A DNA stretch of 64,000 bases from Neobacillus niacini (GCF_023715415.1 NZ_JAMBOB010000014.1:1-64000), one strand, 5' to 3'. Counted from the first letter of the stretch, positions 18,326 through 27,138 are shown. Made by a program: numbers and translations. The notes: generated from the sequence alone by a model not told the origin.

Positions 18326-18427
18326 TCAGATAAATAAACAACTAGAAGTTGCCGATTTTTTTCTCGCTAACATTTTTACTATTTCATTTTTCTCATAAAC
18401 AGAGATTATATATTGGAGGTTTTTAAG

Positions 18428-18934
18428 ATGTCTGAAGAAAAATTGTCTGAATTAATTAGTCCTGAAGCTGTCATTAATTTTGAAACTGGTGCAATTAAAG
18501 CAAGCACTTTGGATTCAATTATCAATATATTACCATTTGAAATGGGTTTTTGCGATGCCGACGATATTTTCCGCTGGTATTCAAATAATCCTAACCGAGT
18601 GCATGGTCGTCGTAAAGAAGCGATAGGCCGCCATGTACTTGAGCTTCACCCAAAAGTAGCTCACCACGTTGAAAAACTGTTGAATGACTTTCGTTCAGGA
18701 GCGCGTGACGAATGGGAATTTTGGTTTCCAAAACGCTCTGGTGAAGAGGCAGGGCAAATTTATCAAAAATTCATGGCGGTACGTGATGAAAACGGAAAAT
18801 ACCTTGGCTGTATGGATGTGACCGTTAATATCGACCTTTTCCAAGGAAAAGAAGGTAAACATACCCCTGAAACGATTGACGAATTTATAGCTGTTAAGTC
18901 TGAGAAAAAACCTTTCCATTTCAGAATCAGCTGA
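18428..18934 (+). CDS. PAS-domain protein, stand-alone sensor
   Basis: 168 residues from the ATG at 18428 with GGAGG at 18415-18419. The centre is a PAS fold of the type fused to DUF438 proteins: STLDSIINILPFEMGFCDADDIFRWYSNN, then RRKEAIGRHVLELHP, and a C-terminal sheet YQKFMAVRDENGKYLGCMDVTVNI. There is no output domain, so it would signal by binding partners. The Fnr-type promoter suggests expression under low oxygen; PAS domains of this group can bind haem or small ligands, but no ligand residue is certain. Confidence 0.8.
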   Translation: MSEEKLSELISPEAVINFETGAIKASTLDSIINILPFEMGFCDADDIFRWYSNNPNRVHGRRKEAIGRHVLELHPKVAHHVEKLLNDFRSGARDEWEFWFPKRSGEEAGQIYQKFMAVRDENGKYLGCMDVTVNIDLFQGKEGKHTPETIDEFIAVKSEKKPFHFRIS

Positions 18935-18969
18935 AAAACACATCGAATCCCCCGATTCAATGTGTTTTT
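18934..18969 (+). terminator. Terminator of the PAS-domain gene
   Basis: AAAACACATCGAATC pairs with GATTCAATGTGTTTTT around a short C-rich loop, directly after the stop codon, with a T-run. Confidence 0.8.
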
Positions 18970-19146
18970 CTTTATGATAGAAGTTTAGTCCGATTCACCA
19001 AATAATTAGCCAAGGAGAACTGTCCCGGTGGGCACGCATAACAAACAGGGAACGGCATGTGAAAATCAGAGCAGGGATTTTCTCTTCTTTCTGAACCGTA
19101 GTAAGGTCATTCTTTTTTTCAAATAAAAGAGGCGTAAGCATAAAGA

Positions 19147-20832
19147 TTACTCTTTAAGCTTACGCCATAGGGTTGCACGATTAATACCTAATCGTTCAGC
19201 TGCCTTTGTTTGATTATGATTTTCCGCCTTCAGTACCCATTTAATGATTTCCTTTTCAATTTCCTTGAGAGTACCTTTTTGAAGAATGTCATTAGATGGT
19301 AAGTGTTCATTCGTCATCACTTTTTCAATGGTTTCTTTTTGAATCACATAGTCCTTCGAATTGAGGGCAACTTGCTTGATTAAGTTTTTCAAATCATCAA
19401 TCTGATTCGGATAGGTATAGTTCTCTAAAAAACCTATTGCCTCACGGGTAATCTTCACAGCTGTTGTTCCATATTTCTGATTGTAGTAAGCAATGAAATA
19501 TTGGGCCAGAGTGCGAATATCCTCTTTTCTTTCAGTAAGAGTCGGCATAATGATTTTCGTAAGTTTAAGTCCTGGAGGGAGCCCAGGAACAAACCCATTT
19601 TCTGAAATGATGAAAATACGAACCTGATGTTTTTGACATTCCTTTAGTAAGTGATGAAGCATTTCGCAATCGTCTGCAAACTCTGTATTCATCAACTTGA
19701 TTGTCCGAATCTTACTTAACGGCAGCTGTTCCAAATAGTGTTGCTCAAATTCCTTGAAATTAATGGTAACAAGCATGCTGCCATCTGTAAGCTTTTGATG
19801 GATATAATGCGTAATAAAGGCCTTGCTTGTTCCTTTCCCTCCTTCTAAAAGGATGATTTGATTGCTTTTATATAGTGTTTCAATATGATTGAGTATCGTC
19901 TTTATCGAAACAGAAGTATCCGCAATTGGTTCACTCGCGATTTCCGTCTCGATTGCAAGCCCCTTCCGCTCGATTAGTGGCATCGTACTTTTTTCTATTA
20001 CGATGACCTTGTAACGCTGCCCATCCACTTGAACACAAGTGCCCGTCACATTAATCATCCTATCATCAAGCATAAGATTTCTTGTCGCCTTATGTTGATT
20101 GACTTCAAGGTCTGTATTCAATAAATATAAATGGTCATCTGTAAGTGGATTGGAAGGAAAATCCGTCCAATGCTCATAAATCATCTTATTTTGCCCATCG
20201 ATAATCATCAGATTTTGATTGTCCTTTACTACATATTGCTCGAAGACCTTTGTGACATTGTTTTTGTCTTGTAGATAACGATAGAGAATCTCCGCACCCT
20301 CAAGTGAAGTCATAATCGACTCTTTGCCCGATTGGAGCAAAAAACCCTTAAGACCATATGCCTTTGAGGTTTTTAGTGTAATCACATCACCCACAATTTG
20401 CTCATAGCCAGTGTTTTTTAGCTCTAAAATTAATGGGGCTACCTCTGATTGATCGGAAATCGTGAATACCTTTAATGGAAGGTCTAATAAGTCAATAACA
20501 GCTTGAGCCCCAGACGTAATATTTGAGAAGCCCACAATCGCTGTCTTTTTTTCCAAATTCGTGGCCAAAGAGAGCGATCGAATCATGTCATATCCGGATA
20601 GGTGCATATCCAAAACAGGAATCCGAACGTTCTTCTTAATTAATTGAGCCGTTCCACCCCTACTGATAAGAATGTCTGCTCCATTTTCCTCCGCATCAAT
20701 CGCCTTCCTAACTCCTTCCTCTAAATCCCCAAGTGAATAGGAAATATCAAGTGTAGGAAAAAGAGGGATACATTCCTGAATAACAGGAATCATTGCTTCA
20801 TACGGTACCACAATATGTATATTTATCTTCAT
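19147..20832 (-). CDS. PrpR-like regulator with degenerate AAA domain and Fis HTH
   Basis: 561 residues. Residues 1-170 match the PrpR N-terminal sensor (IVVPYEAMIPVIQE, ENGADILISRGGTAQLI, LATNLEKKTAIVGFSN). A middle PAS-like segment follows. The AAA region is degraded: Walker A reads EGGKGTSKAF, no GAFTGA loop is present and the Walker B acidic pair is not recognisable. The C-terminal Fis-type HTH is NHNQTKAAERLGINRATLWRKLKE. Without the GAFTGA loop it cannot contact sigma-54 in the usual way, so it probably acts as a repressor or sigma-A activator. No target operon is adjacent. Confidence 0.85.
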   Translation of the reverse strand: MKINIHIVVPYEAMIPVIQECIPLFPTLDISYSLGDLEEGVRKAIDAEENGADILISRGGTAQLIKKNVRIPVLDMHLSGYDMIRSLSLATNLEKKTAIVGFSNITSGAQAVIDLLDLPLKVFTISDQSEVAPLILELKNTGYEQIVGDVITLKTSKAYGLKGFLLQSGKESIMTSLEGAEILYRYLQDKNNVTKVFEQYVVKDNQNLMIIDGQNKMIYEHWTDFPSNPLTDDHLYLLNTDLEVNQHKATRNLMLDDRMINVTGTCVQVDGQRYKVIVIEKSTMPLIERKGLAIETEIASEPIADTSVSIKTILNHIETLYKSNQIILLEGGKGTSKAFITHYIHQKLTDGSMLVTINFKEFEQHYLEQLPLSKIRTIKLMNTEFADDCEMLHHLLKECQKHQVRIFIISENGFVPGLPPGLKLTKIIMPTLTERKEDIRTLAQYFIAYYNQKYGTTAVKITREAIGFLENYTYPNQIDDLKNLIKQVALNSKDYVIQKETIEKVMTNEHLPSNDILQKGTLKEIEKEIIKWVLKAENHNQTKAAERLGINRATLWRKLKE

Positions 20833-21036
20833 CTGAATTCCTGCCTTTTAGCTAACATTTATCCATTGTATCATCCTATATTTTATCACAAAAGAAGAAA
20901 ACCTTCCCCATGGTCCCCCGGACTCAACTTCCAACAGTCTAAATCTCTAACAAAATATACATGAATTAAGTAGAAGGGATCCAGTGCAACGAAACCAATA
21001 GGCCGTGTCTTCGGGATAGGAGTATCCATAGAAAAA

Positions 21037-21097
21037 GGCGAAAAGCACTTCTGCTTTTCGCCTCAGATTGTCGAGAAAGGTATCTTTCTCGACAATC
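21037..21097. repeat. Double-hairpin module, copy 1
   Basis: GGCGAAAAGCA (21037-21047) pairs with 21052-21062, and GATTGTCGAGAAA (21066-21078) pairs with 21085-21097, followed by CTTTTTC. The same two hairpins occur in reversed order at 21648-21699. Confidence 0.7.
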
Positions 21098-21137
21098 TTT
21101 TTCTGCCTTCCCAAAGGCCTGTTGATTTCCGCTCCAA

Positions 21138-21340
21138 TCAACAGGGGAAATGAACCAGGAAATTGCCACACACTTTTTCAAACCTGGCTATGTGCGTTGC
21201 AATCTTTTTCATATTTTGGCATGCTGCGGTAAGTAACACCTGCACACTCGCATTGTGCAATCCTCGTAACCTACAATAGTGATGCTCATGGAGTTCTTTT
21301 GAAACTGCGAAGCTTCACACTACCTTTTCAGTTCTAAATT
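21138..21340 (-). pseudogene. Remnant of an IS1182-family transposase, C-terminal end
   Basis: Translating the minus strand gives SFAVSKELHEHHYCRLRG followed by LHNASVQVLLTAACQNMKK and IATHIARF, then a stop at 21138. This matches the C-terminal region of IS1182-type DDE transposases (ERSFAD-x-K-x-LHG...RG...LTAA-Q-N-KK). An in-frame TGA sits where the conserved Glu-Arg should be, just before SFAV, and the rest of the transposase is missing. It is a decayed copy. Confidence 0.7.
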
Positions 21341-21463
21341 ATAAAGTATTTTACCCCAGACTTTGAAAGTCGGTTAAAATTAAAGCACGAATCGAAAAAG
21401 TTATTGAAAATTAAAGGCTCTTTTCTAACAGATAGATGCTTTTATCAATATTGAAAGCAAAGA

Positions 21464-21592
21464 GTGGATTGGAGCGAAAGGTGCTTGACTCCTGCGGGAT
21501 GTAGAGGAAAAGTCGAGACCCCACAGACGCGCAGCGTCGAGGAGGCTCGACTTCCTCCCCGCGGAAAGCAAGCACCTGTAGCGGAAAGGAAC
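21464..21592. repeat. Long Bacillus-type extragenic palindromic repeat
   Basis: About 130 bases forming a long imperfect hairpin: GGAGCGAAAGGTGCTTGACT on the left, GGAAAGCAAGCACCTGTAGCGG on the right in shorter matching blocks, with CTCCTGCGGGA, GTCGAGACCCCACAGACGC and GTCGAGGAGGCTCGACTTCC between. I recall very similar repeats dispersed in many Bacillaceae genomes. A collapsed form with only the two outer ends (GATTGGAGCGGAAATCAACA in reverse) lies at 21118-21145. Confidence 0.7.
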
Positions 21593-21647
21593 GGTCCATA
21601 TGTATACATAAGACAACGTTTTATACGAAAAGAGCCAAAATAAAATA

Positions 21648-21704
21648 CTGTCGAGAGTTTCTCGACAGCCTGAGGCGAAAAGCACTTCTGCTTTTCGCCT
21701 TTTT
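21648..21704. terminator. Double-hairpin module, copy 2, after malA
   Basis: ACTGTCGAGA/TCTCGACAG and GGCGAAAAGCA (21674-21684) with 21689-21699 form two adjacent hairpins, with T-rich tracts on both outer sides. It follows the malA stop codon and probably terminates that operon. It is an inverted copy of the module at 21037-21097. Confidence 0.65.
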
Positions 21705-21718
21705 AAGTATTTATAAGG

Positions 21719-23044
21719 TTAGTTTAATTCTGGCCAGTAACCTTTATTCGCTTCAATTAAATCATCCAAAATGTCTTTTGCGACTTTTGCGCTTGGTACT
21801 GTTTTTGATAGTGTTAAAGCCTGCCATAATTTTTGATAGCTTCCTTCAATGTAAGCTTGTACAACCAATTTTTCAACCGTTACTTGCTGGTACATTAATG
21901 CTCTTTGGAACTCAGGAATCTTTCCTTGGCTTAATGGCTCTGGACCATTGCTTCCGACAATACATGGAACTTCTACCATGGCATCATCATCAAAGTTCGC
22001 AATCGCACCATTGTTTTCAACAATCAACAGCATTCTTTCGTGTGTGTTAAAGGCAATAGCACGGGCAAGGTCAACGACAAAGGTTGCGTGAGCACCCATT
22101 TCAAATTCACAGCCTTCTGCTGTTCCTCTTTCAATGATCTGTCTAGCAGTAGTAAAGACCGTCTTTTCCCTGCCATCGATGACCTCATTTGCTCTTGTAT
22201 ATTCCGGATTTGAAGTCTTCACGACATAATCAGGATATAAATAGTATTTTAGATACGTATTTGGCAAGAATCTTGGATCAACGGCTAACAAGTCTTTCGC
22301 TTTTTTATGTGTTTCCTGCCAGCTGGCATCCGTATGCTGCGTATCTACTTCTTTTTGAGTCAGATAGCCGTTCTCTGCCACATAGTCTCGTACTTGTGGC
22401 AGATATTCATTACCTTCTTTATCTTTAATGCTTGTCCACCAGCCAAAGTGGTTTAATCCGAAATAACGAACTTCTAAATCCTGCGGTTCTTTCCCTACGA
22501 TATGTGAAATTCTGCGAAGTGTACCTACTGGCATGTCACAAATATTCAATACCTTTGAATTTGGACGAAGCACGCGGCAAGCTTCCGCAACAATGGCTGC
22601 AGGATTAGAATAGTTTAACATCCAAGCATCAGGTGCATACTTTTCCATCATATCAATCATTTCAATCATATCACCGATGCTTCTCATCCCATAAGCAATT
22701 CCGCCAGGGCCGCAAGTTTCTTGGCCGACAACACCATGCTTTAATGGAATTTTTTCATCCTTTTCACGCATTTCATATTTTCCCGTACGGATATGAGCAA
22801 AACAGAAGTCAATATCCGTGAAAGCTTCCTCCGGATCCGTTGTATAGCAATACTCGATATCCGGCGCTTTTTCTTTTAATACAATTTCAATGGCTTCCCC
22901 TAAAACGGCTTGTCTTTGTGCGTCATTATCATATAATTTTAATTTTCGAAGCGGGAAACGATCCAGGTTATCCAATAACATCATAACAATCCCTGGTGTA
23001 TACGTACTTCCTCCACCTGCAATAACGATTGAGAACTTTTTCAT
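21719..23044 (-). CDS. malA: 6-phospho-alpha-glucosidase (GH4, NAD+ and metal dependent)
   Basis: 441 residues, near the B. subtilis MalA/GlvA length. The start ATG at 23044 is preferred because AAGGGA lies at the right distance; an ATG three codons upstream overlaps that site. GH4 hallmarks are visible: IVIAGGGSTYTPGIVMMLL (NAD+ binding), GGIAYGMRS, NYSNPAAI, NICDMPVG with the metal-binding Cys, and FGLNHFGWW. It hydrolyses maltose-6'-phosphate and related phospho-alpha-glucosides delivered by the PTS transporter encoded 45 bases upstream. Confidence 0.93.
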   Translation of the reverse strand: MKKFSIVIAGGGSTYTPGIVMMLLDNLDRFPLRKLKLYDNDAQRQAVLGEAIEIVLKEKAPDIEYCYTTDPEEAFTDIDFCFAHIRTGKYEMREKDEKIPLKHGVVGQETCGPGGIAYGMRSIGDMIEMIDMMEKYAPDAWMLNYSNPAAIVAEACRVLRPNSKVLNICDMPVGTLRRISHIVGKEPQDLEVRYFGLNHFGWWTSIKDKEGNEYLPQVRDYVAENGYLTQKEVDTQHTDASWQETHKKAKDLLAVDPRFLPNTYLKYYLYPDYVVKTSNPEYTRANEVIDGREKTVFTTARQIIERGTAEGCEFEMGAHATFVVDLARAIAFNTHERMLLIVENNGAIANFDDDAMVEVPCIVGSNGPEPLSQGKIPEFQRALMYQQVTVEKLVVQAYIEGSYQKLWQALTLSKTVPSAKVAKDILDDLIEANKGYWPELN

Positions 23045-23089
23045 TTTCTCCATTCCCTTCTTGTAATCTTTGTTGTATTTATCTAGGTT

Positions 23090-24688
23090 CTACTCGTTTG
23101 TTGATAATCCCAAATAGCTGTCGACAGCTTTCCGAATGGTTGTTACCTGTAAACCATAAACAACCTGAACATTCTTATCTTTAATCACGACTCCACTGGC
23201 ACCTGTTTCTCTTTTCAATACGTCTTCGTTGACCTTTTCAGGGTTATCCAGTGTTAAACGGAGTCTTGTGTAACAATTTGTTACGGTATTAATGTTGCTT
23301 GCTCCACCTAATGCATCGACGATCACTGGGGCAATTCCGTCATTTGACTGTGTCTCAGGAGTTCCAGTAACTCCTTTGCTTTTCGTTTCATAATCTTTTT
23401 TTGAATATAATTTTGTTTCAACGTCTTCATCTTCTCTTCCAATTGTTTTGAAGTTAAATTTCACAATTAGGAAGCGGAAAACCAAATAGTACGCCGCAAA
23501 GGAGAATAATCCTACTACGATATACATTGGCCAATGTGTTTTTTCAATTCCAAGCGGTACATTGAACAATAGAAAATCAATCATTCCATTTGGGCCAATC
23601 GCTCGGACATCTAATAGATGATACGCTACCATCCCTAAACCGCTTAAAGCAGCATGAACAACAAATAACAATGGTGCTACAAACAAGAATGAAAATTCAA
23701 TTGGTTCTGTTACACCAGCAATAAATGAGGTAACAGCAGCCGGAATTAAAATGGCCTTTACTTTGCCCTTGTTTTCAGGCTTTGCAGTGTGGTACATAGC
23801 CAAACATGCACCGATTAAACCAAACATTTTTGAAATACCGCGAGCGTCCCAAACGACACTTGATGAAAGCTCTTTTACAGTTGGATCGATAATTTCCGCA
23901 TAGTATATATTTCTTGCACCCTCGTATACTTGGCCGCCAATTTCTGTGGCTCCACCCAATTCGGTATATAAAAATGGCGTATAAATTAAATGATGCAAAC
24001 CAGTTGGAATTAACAAACGTTCCAATGCACCGTATAGGAAAATTCCGAAGCTTCCGCTATGTTGGATTAGACCTCCAAGACTGTTAATTCCCGTTTGGAA
24101 AAATGGCCAGATGAACGTAAGCCCAACTGATAACAACACAAGAACAGGAATCAGGACGATAAAGACAAATCGTGATCCGCCGTAAATTTGAAACGCACCT
24201 TTAAATTCTGTATCAATAAATTTGTTATGAACGATAGCGGTTACAATACCGAGAATAAGTCCCAGAAACACACCCATATCAAGAATTTGCACGCCCAAGA
24301 CCATCGTTTGTCCTGTTCCCTGCAAAGATTCTCCTTCATAAAGAACCCCGGTGAGCTGCATAAATTTATTCATGGCATTTACAAATACCAAATAGCCTAA
24401 TAAAGATGTAAATCCTGCGATAGCTTTGTCTTTATTCGCCAACCCAACTGCTATCCCGACACAAAATATGAGCCCCAAGTTGGTAAGAATCGAAACCAAT
24501 GATCCAGTTAGGATTGTCCCGAATCCGGTAGTAATTGGATTATCTAAAAAAGGAAAAACCTCCATTAATCTTGGGTTGGTGAATAAATTTCCGAATGCAA
24601 TTAATATACCTTCAATCGGCAAAATAAGTATTGGAATGAACATCGCTTTTGAAAAGCGCTGCATGCCTTCCATGACTTTCGCTTTCAT
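23090..24688 (-). CDS. malP: PTS alpha-glucoside transporter, EIICB (MalP/GlvC type)
   Basis: 532 residues. The N-terminal 430 residues form the EIIC membrane domain (starts MQRFSKAMFIPILILPIEG; GVTEPIEFSFLF is the sugar-site motif), followed by a linker and an EIIB domain with the phosphorylated Cys in NTVTNCYTRLRLTL. It imports and phosphorylates maltose-type sugars. No EIIA domain is fused, so it must borrow one, as B. subtilis MalP does. A cre-type box and an inverted repeat lie in its upstream region. Confidence 0.92.
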   Translation of the reverse strand: MKAKVMEGMQRFSKAMFIPILILPIEGILIAFGNLFTNPRLMEVFPFLDNPITTGFGTILTGSLVSILTNLGLIFCVGIAVGLANKDKAIAGFTSLLGYLVFVNAMNKFMQLTGVLYEGESLQGTGQTMVLGVQILDMGVFLGLILGIVTAIVHNKFIDTEFKGAFQIYGGSRFVFIVLIPVLVLLSVGLTFIWPFFQTGINSLGGLIQHSGSFGIFLYGALERLLIPTGLHHLIYTPFLYTELGGATEIGGQVYEGARNIYYAEIIDPTVKELSSSVVWDARGISKMFGLIGACLAMYHTAKPENKGKVKAILIPAAVTSFIAGVTEPIEFSFLFVAPLLFVVHAALSGLGMVAYHLLDVRAIGPNGMIDFLLFNVPLGIEKTHWPMYIVVGLFSFAAYYLVFRFLIVKFNFKTIGREDEDVETKLYSKKDYETKSKGVTGTPETQSNDGIAPVIVDALGGASNINTVTNCYTRLRLTLDNPEKVNEDVLKRETGASGVVIKDKNVQVVYGLQVTTIRKAVDSYLGLSTNE

Positions 24689-24743
24689 TTGCCTTCCCCC
24701 TTTTATTATGTTTTGTTTTTGTATTTGACAGGTTTAGAATACA

Positions 24744-24758
24744 ATGTAAACGTTTTAT
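24744..24758 (+). promoter_or_regulatory. cre-type CcpA site upstream of malP
   Basis: ATGTAAACGTTTTAT fits the cre consensus WTGNAANCGNWNNCW with one mismatch. It lies about 56-70 bases upstream of the malP start, suitable for catabolite control of the maltose genes. Confidence 0.6.
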
Positions 24759-24783
24759 AGTCGATAGATTCCACGTAATAAAG

Positions 24784-24810
24784 AACGTGTTTCAAACATT
24801 GAAACACGTT
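24784..24810. promoter_or_regulatory. Perfect inverted repeat between regulator and malP
   Basis: AACGTGTTTCAA (24784-24795) and TTGAAACACGTT (24799-24810) flank three bases, immediately after the RpiR-type regulator stop. The T-tract that follows on the minus strand is weak (TTCTTTATT), so it may be an operator for the regulator rather than, or as well as, a terminator. Confidence 0.55.
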
Positions 24811-25635
24811 TCACTCATTCCTATCTTTTTTGGGTATTAATGTTCCTACATACTGTTTAACAATATTTTCGAACATCAGTAGTAGACCGGGGAAAAAACT
24901 ATTCGGCAACATGTTTCTATCGTCTAGTTTATTATGATCAATGATTTTAAAATTTAAATCCGAAAGCTCTGCAATCCGATTTTCAGTTTCCTTTGTGAAA
25001 GAAACAGTAAAAATATGATGCTCTTTAGCAGCCTGCATTTTATCGAGGACAAGCTGAGTTTCACCTGATTTGGAAATGACCACTAAGGCACCGATATCCT
25101 CTAGATTATTTTCGAATACGCCAATCGAATCGGTTCCACTGGCAAAAATCGTTTTTCTCCCAAGTACTAATAGTTTTTTGTACAAATACTCTGCTGCTAT
25201 CGCAGAAAAACCTGTAGCATATATAAAAATATAGCTTTGTCGGAGATTTAAGACTTTTTTAATGAAGATTTCAATATCTTCCATTGAATTATGGGCCATA
25301 AACTCCTTTACATTAATCTCAAGAAAGTCCTCCATCACTGCGCTATCCGGTAAATCAGCTTTTTTAACGAGTGGAATGAGGTGGTAATACATGTCGATGA
25401 ATCCCGTATAGCCTAATTTTTTCGAAAGGCGGATTACAGTTGCAGGAGAGGTGAAATTCTCTTTCGCAATATTTCTTACGCCCATTTGCAAGACATTGTC
25501 GATGTTACGAATGATATATTTTACAATTTGGACTTCTATTTCTGATAAATTTTTCCCTTGAGTAATTTTGCTGATATCAACCATATCTTCTTCACTCTCA
25601 CTTTTCCATTGTAGCGTTTGGGATTTTTCGTTCAA
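24811..25635 (-). CDS. RpiR-family regulator of the maltose genes (MalR/GlvR-like)
   Basis: About 274 residues from a TTG at 25635 that has ATGAGG at good spacing; an in-frame ATG at 25650 lacks a ribosome binding site. N-terminal HTH_6 domain (NLSEIEVQIVKYIIRN, NFTSPATVIRLSKKLGYTGFIDMYYHL) and C-terminal SIS sugar-phosphate binding domain (YIFIYATGFSAIAAEYLYKKLL, ALVVISKSGETQLVLDKM). The B. subtilis maltose locus also has an RpiR-type activator. It precedes malP and malA in the same direction. Confidence 0.85.
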   Translation of the reverse strand: MNEKSQTLQWKSESEEDMVDISKITQGKNLSEIEVQIVKYIIRNIDNVLQMGVRNIAKENFTSPATVIRLSKKLGYTGFIDMYYHLIPLVKKADLPDSAVMEDFLEINVKEFMAHNSMEDIEIFIKKVLNLRQSYIFIYATGFSAIAAEYLYKKLLVLGRKTIFASGTDSIGVFENNLEDIGALVVISKSGETQLVLDKMQAAKEHHIFTVSFTKETENRIAELSDLNFKIIDHNKLDDRNMLPNSFFPGLLLMFENIVKQYVGTLIPKKDRNE

Positions 25636-25694
25636 TATTAAAAACCTCATTTACATATGATAAGGTTCATTGCGATTTATTCTAAACTCACTTC

Positions 25695-26615
25695 CTACCT
25701 ACACACAATCACTTCACGATTGAATACCCCTTTCTTCGCAACGGCTCGGTCAACAATGACAAACCCCGCTTCAAGGAGAACTCCATCAACTGGTTCAACC
25801 GTTACGATTACCACTTTATCCGCAAACCTGCGGGCACTTTGAAGCATTTCCAGTTGTTCTTCAGGCGAAATGACCGAACACAAATTGTAGGGTAAATCGA
25901 TAATCGCAACGTCGTACTGCTTCGTGATGTTCCGTATATCTTCAAACTTCACTTCACATGAATAACCAAAGTGTTCGATATTCTCTCGTGTTCCTGCAAG
26001 AATAACAGGGTTATTGTCGCTCCCCTTGATATCAATTCCCATCGACAAAGCTTCCACTAGGACCGTACCAATTCCGCAGCAAGGATCTATTGCTCTTATT
26101 CGGGTTGGATCCGGAATGGCAATATTCACTACTGCTCTTGCCACCCGAGTGCTGAGCGCAGTGGAATAATGATGCGGCTTCTGCTGATGTTGATGCCAAA
26201 CAGATTCACTTTTTACGTAATCACCAAATACCCATCTTCCGTTGATATTCATAATCCCATGCAACCGCTGCGGCTGCCGGATATCAGCCACACCTTTAAT
26301 TTGTAACCCGACTTCTCTCTCAATGGCACGCCGCTTCTCAAATGGTTCTTCCACGCTGCCAGTTTTCACATACATCACTTTAAACGTTTCCCCGATCTGC
26401 AAGGTGGCGACTTTCTCAAGAAGCTCGTGATAACTATCCGCTTCAAAAATAACTGCTAGTCTTTCTTTCATAAACGGACTCCGACTGGGATTAATTTTTA
26501 CAGAACTCTCCAAAATACTCGTGTGTGACTCACTCCCAAATAAAGAGCGCATCTCCAAAGCACGCAATGAACGTTCATCTTCATAGCTGGCATACGTATA
26601 GATATAGGTATCCAT
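25695..26615 (-). CDS. TRM11-like SAM-dependent RNA methyltransferase
   Basis: 306 residues. The C-terminal Rossmann methyltransferase has the SAM motif RAIDPCCGIGTVLVEALSMG and the catalytic DLPYNLC in place of the usual (D/N)PPY, a pattern of N2-guanosine methyltransferases of the TRM11/TrmN group. The N-terminal half resembles the NFLD/THUMP-type RNA binding part but is too divergent to be sure. Probable target is tRNA or rRNA. Start has AAAGGTGAGG. Confidence 0.82.
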   Translation of the reverse strand: MDTYIYTYASYEDERSLRALEMRSLFGSESHTSILESSVKINPSRSPFMKERLAVIFEADSYHELLEKVATLQIGETFKVMYVKTGSVEEPFEKRRAIEREVGLQIKGVADIRQPQRLHGIMNINGRWVFGDYVKSESVWHQHQQKPHHYSTALSTRVARAVVNIAIPDPTRIRAIDPCCGIGTVLVEALSMGIDIKGSDNNPVILAGTRENIEHFGYSCEVKFEDIRNITKQYDVAIIDLPYNLCSVISPEEQLEMLQSARRFADKVVIVTVEPVDGVLLEAGFVIVDRAVAKKGVFNREVIVCR

Positions 26616-26670
26616 TTCCTCACCTTTCCATATAAAAAAGACAATAGGATTTCCCCATTGCCTTCATTCT

Positions 26671-27027
26671 TTATCTAAAAAACACCTTGTCGACATTGTA
26701 CTTCGACTTGGATTCATTAATGATAAACGTCTCATAAATTTCTCTATGTACGGGATCTTCAATGACACAAACTTCTATTTTTGTCACTTCATCACGATGG
26801 TTTTTGATTGGGGAAACTGTATCCTCAAAATGCTTTTTAATTCTTGGACGTAACTTCCTTGCTTTCCCTACAAACAGCAGTTCATCGTTTTTGTTATAAA
26901 ACATGTAAATACCGCCCTTTTCACGAGTGATCAGGTGAAAATCGGTAAATCCATAAATATTACTTAGCTCAGGGTTGACCTGTTTGGTAATCGTAACATC
27001 TGGTTTTGGAACAGTTATATTAATCAT
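26671..27027 (-). CDS. GIY-YIG domain protein
   Basis: 118 residues. A single GIY-YIG nuclease module: GGIYMFYNKNDELLFVGKARKLRPRIKKHFE (given in parts: GGIYMFY, LLFVGKA, LRPRIKKH) with a C-terminal ETFIINESKSKYNVDKVFF, which supplies Glu and Asn. It looks like the UvrC N-terminal module standing alone. Substrate unknown. It is 55 bases upstream of the methyltransferase gene in the same direction. Confidence 0.8.
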   Translation of the reverse strand: MINITVPKPDVTITKQVNPELSNIYGFTDFHLITREKGGIYMFYNKNDELLFVGKARKLRPRIKKHFEDTVSPIKNHRDEVTKIEVCVIEDPVHREIYETFIINESKSKYNVDKVFFR

Positions 27028-27117
27028 GCAAGCTCACTTCCTTTTCTATATCGCTGTATATGCTAACACAAAACATCTATTATTACTATTTCCTGATATC
27101 ATCTTTTTAAAACTCAG

Positions 27118-27138
27118 TGGACCGGGGTGACGGTTCAA
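27118..27138. repeat. Degenerate GAACCGT-type palindrome
   Basis: GACCGGGGTGACGGTTC overlaps the end of the MscS gene and extends beyond it, another member of the dispersed palindrome group. Confidence 0.4.

Larger units (their letters stand above)
17945..18427. other. Long intergenic region with regulatory signals
   Basis: No protein gene is supported. It contains the minus-strand hairpin at 18030-18076, an Fnr-type site at 18272-18287, a 32-base palindrome at 18294-18325 and the untranslated leader of the PAS-domain gene. Confidence 0.5.
20833..21718. other. Gene-free region of repeats and transposon debris
   Basis: Holds a decayed IS1182-like transposase fragment, two inverted copies of a double-hairpin module (21037-21097 and 21648-21699), a collapsed and a full copy of a long extragenic palindromic repeat (21118-21145, 21464-21592), and a CCCCATGG-type palindrome near 20900. 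Short open frames here are not supported as genes. Confidence 0.7.

Noticed and set aside
20947..21685. Several 62-86 residue minus-strand frames in the repeat region
   Set aside because: They fall within hairpins and the long palindromic repeat and have no start signals; only the IS1182 fragment reads as a real former protein.
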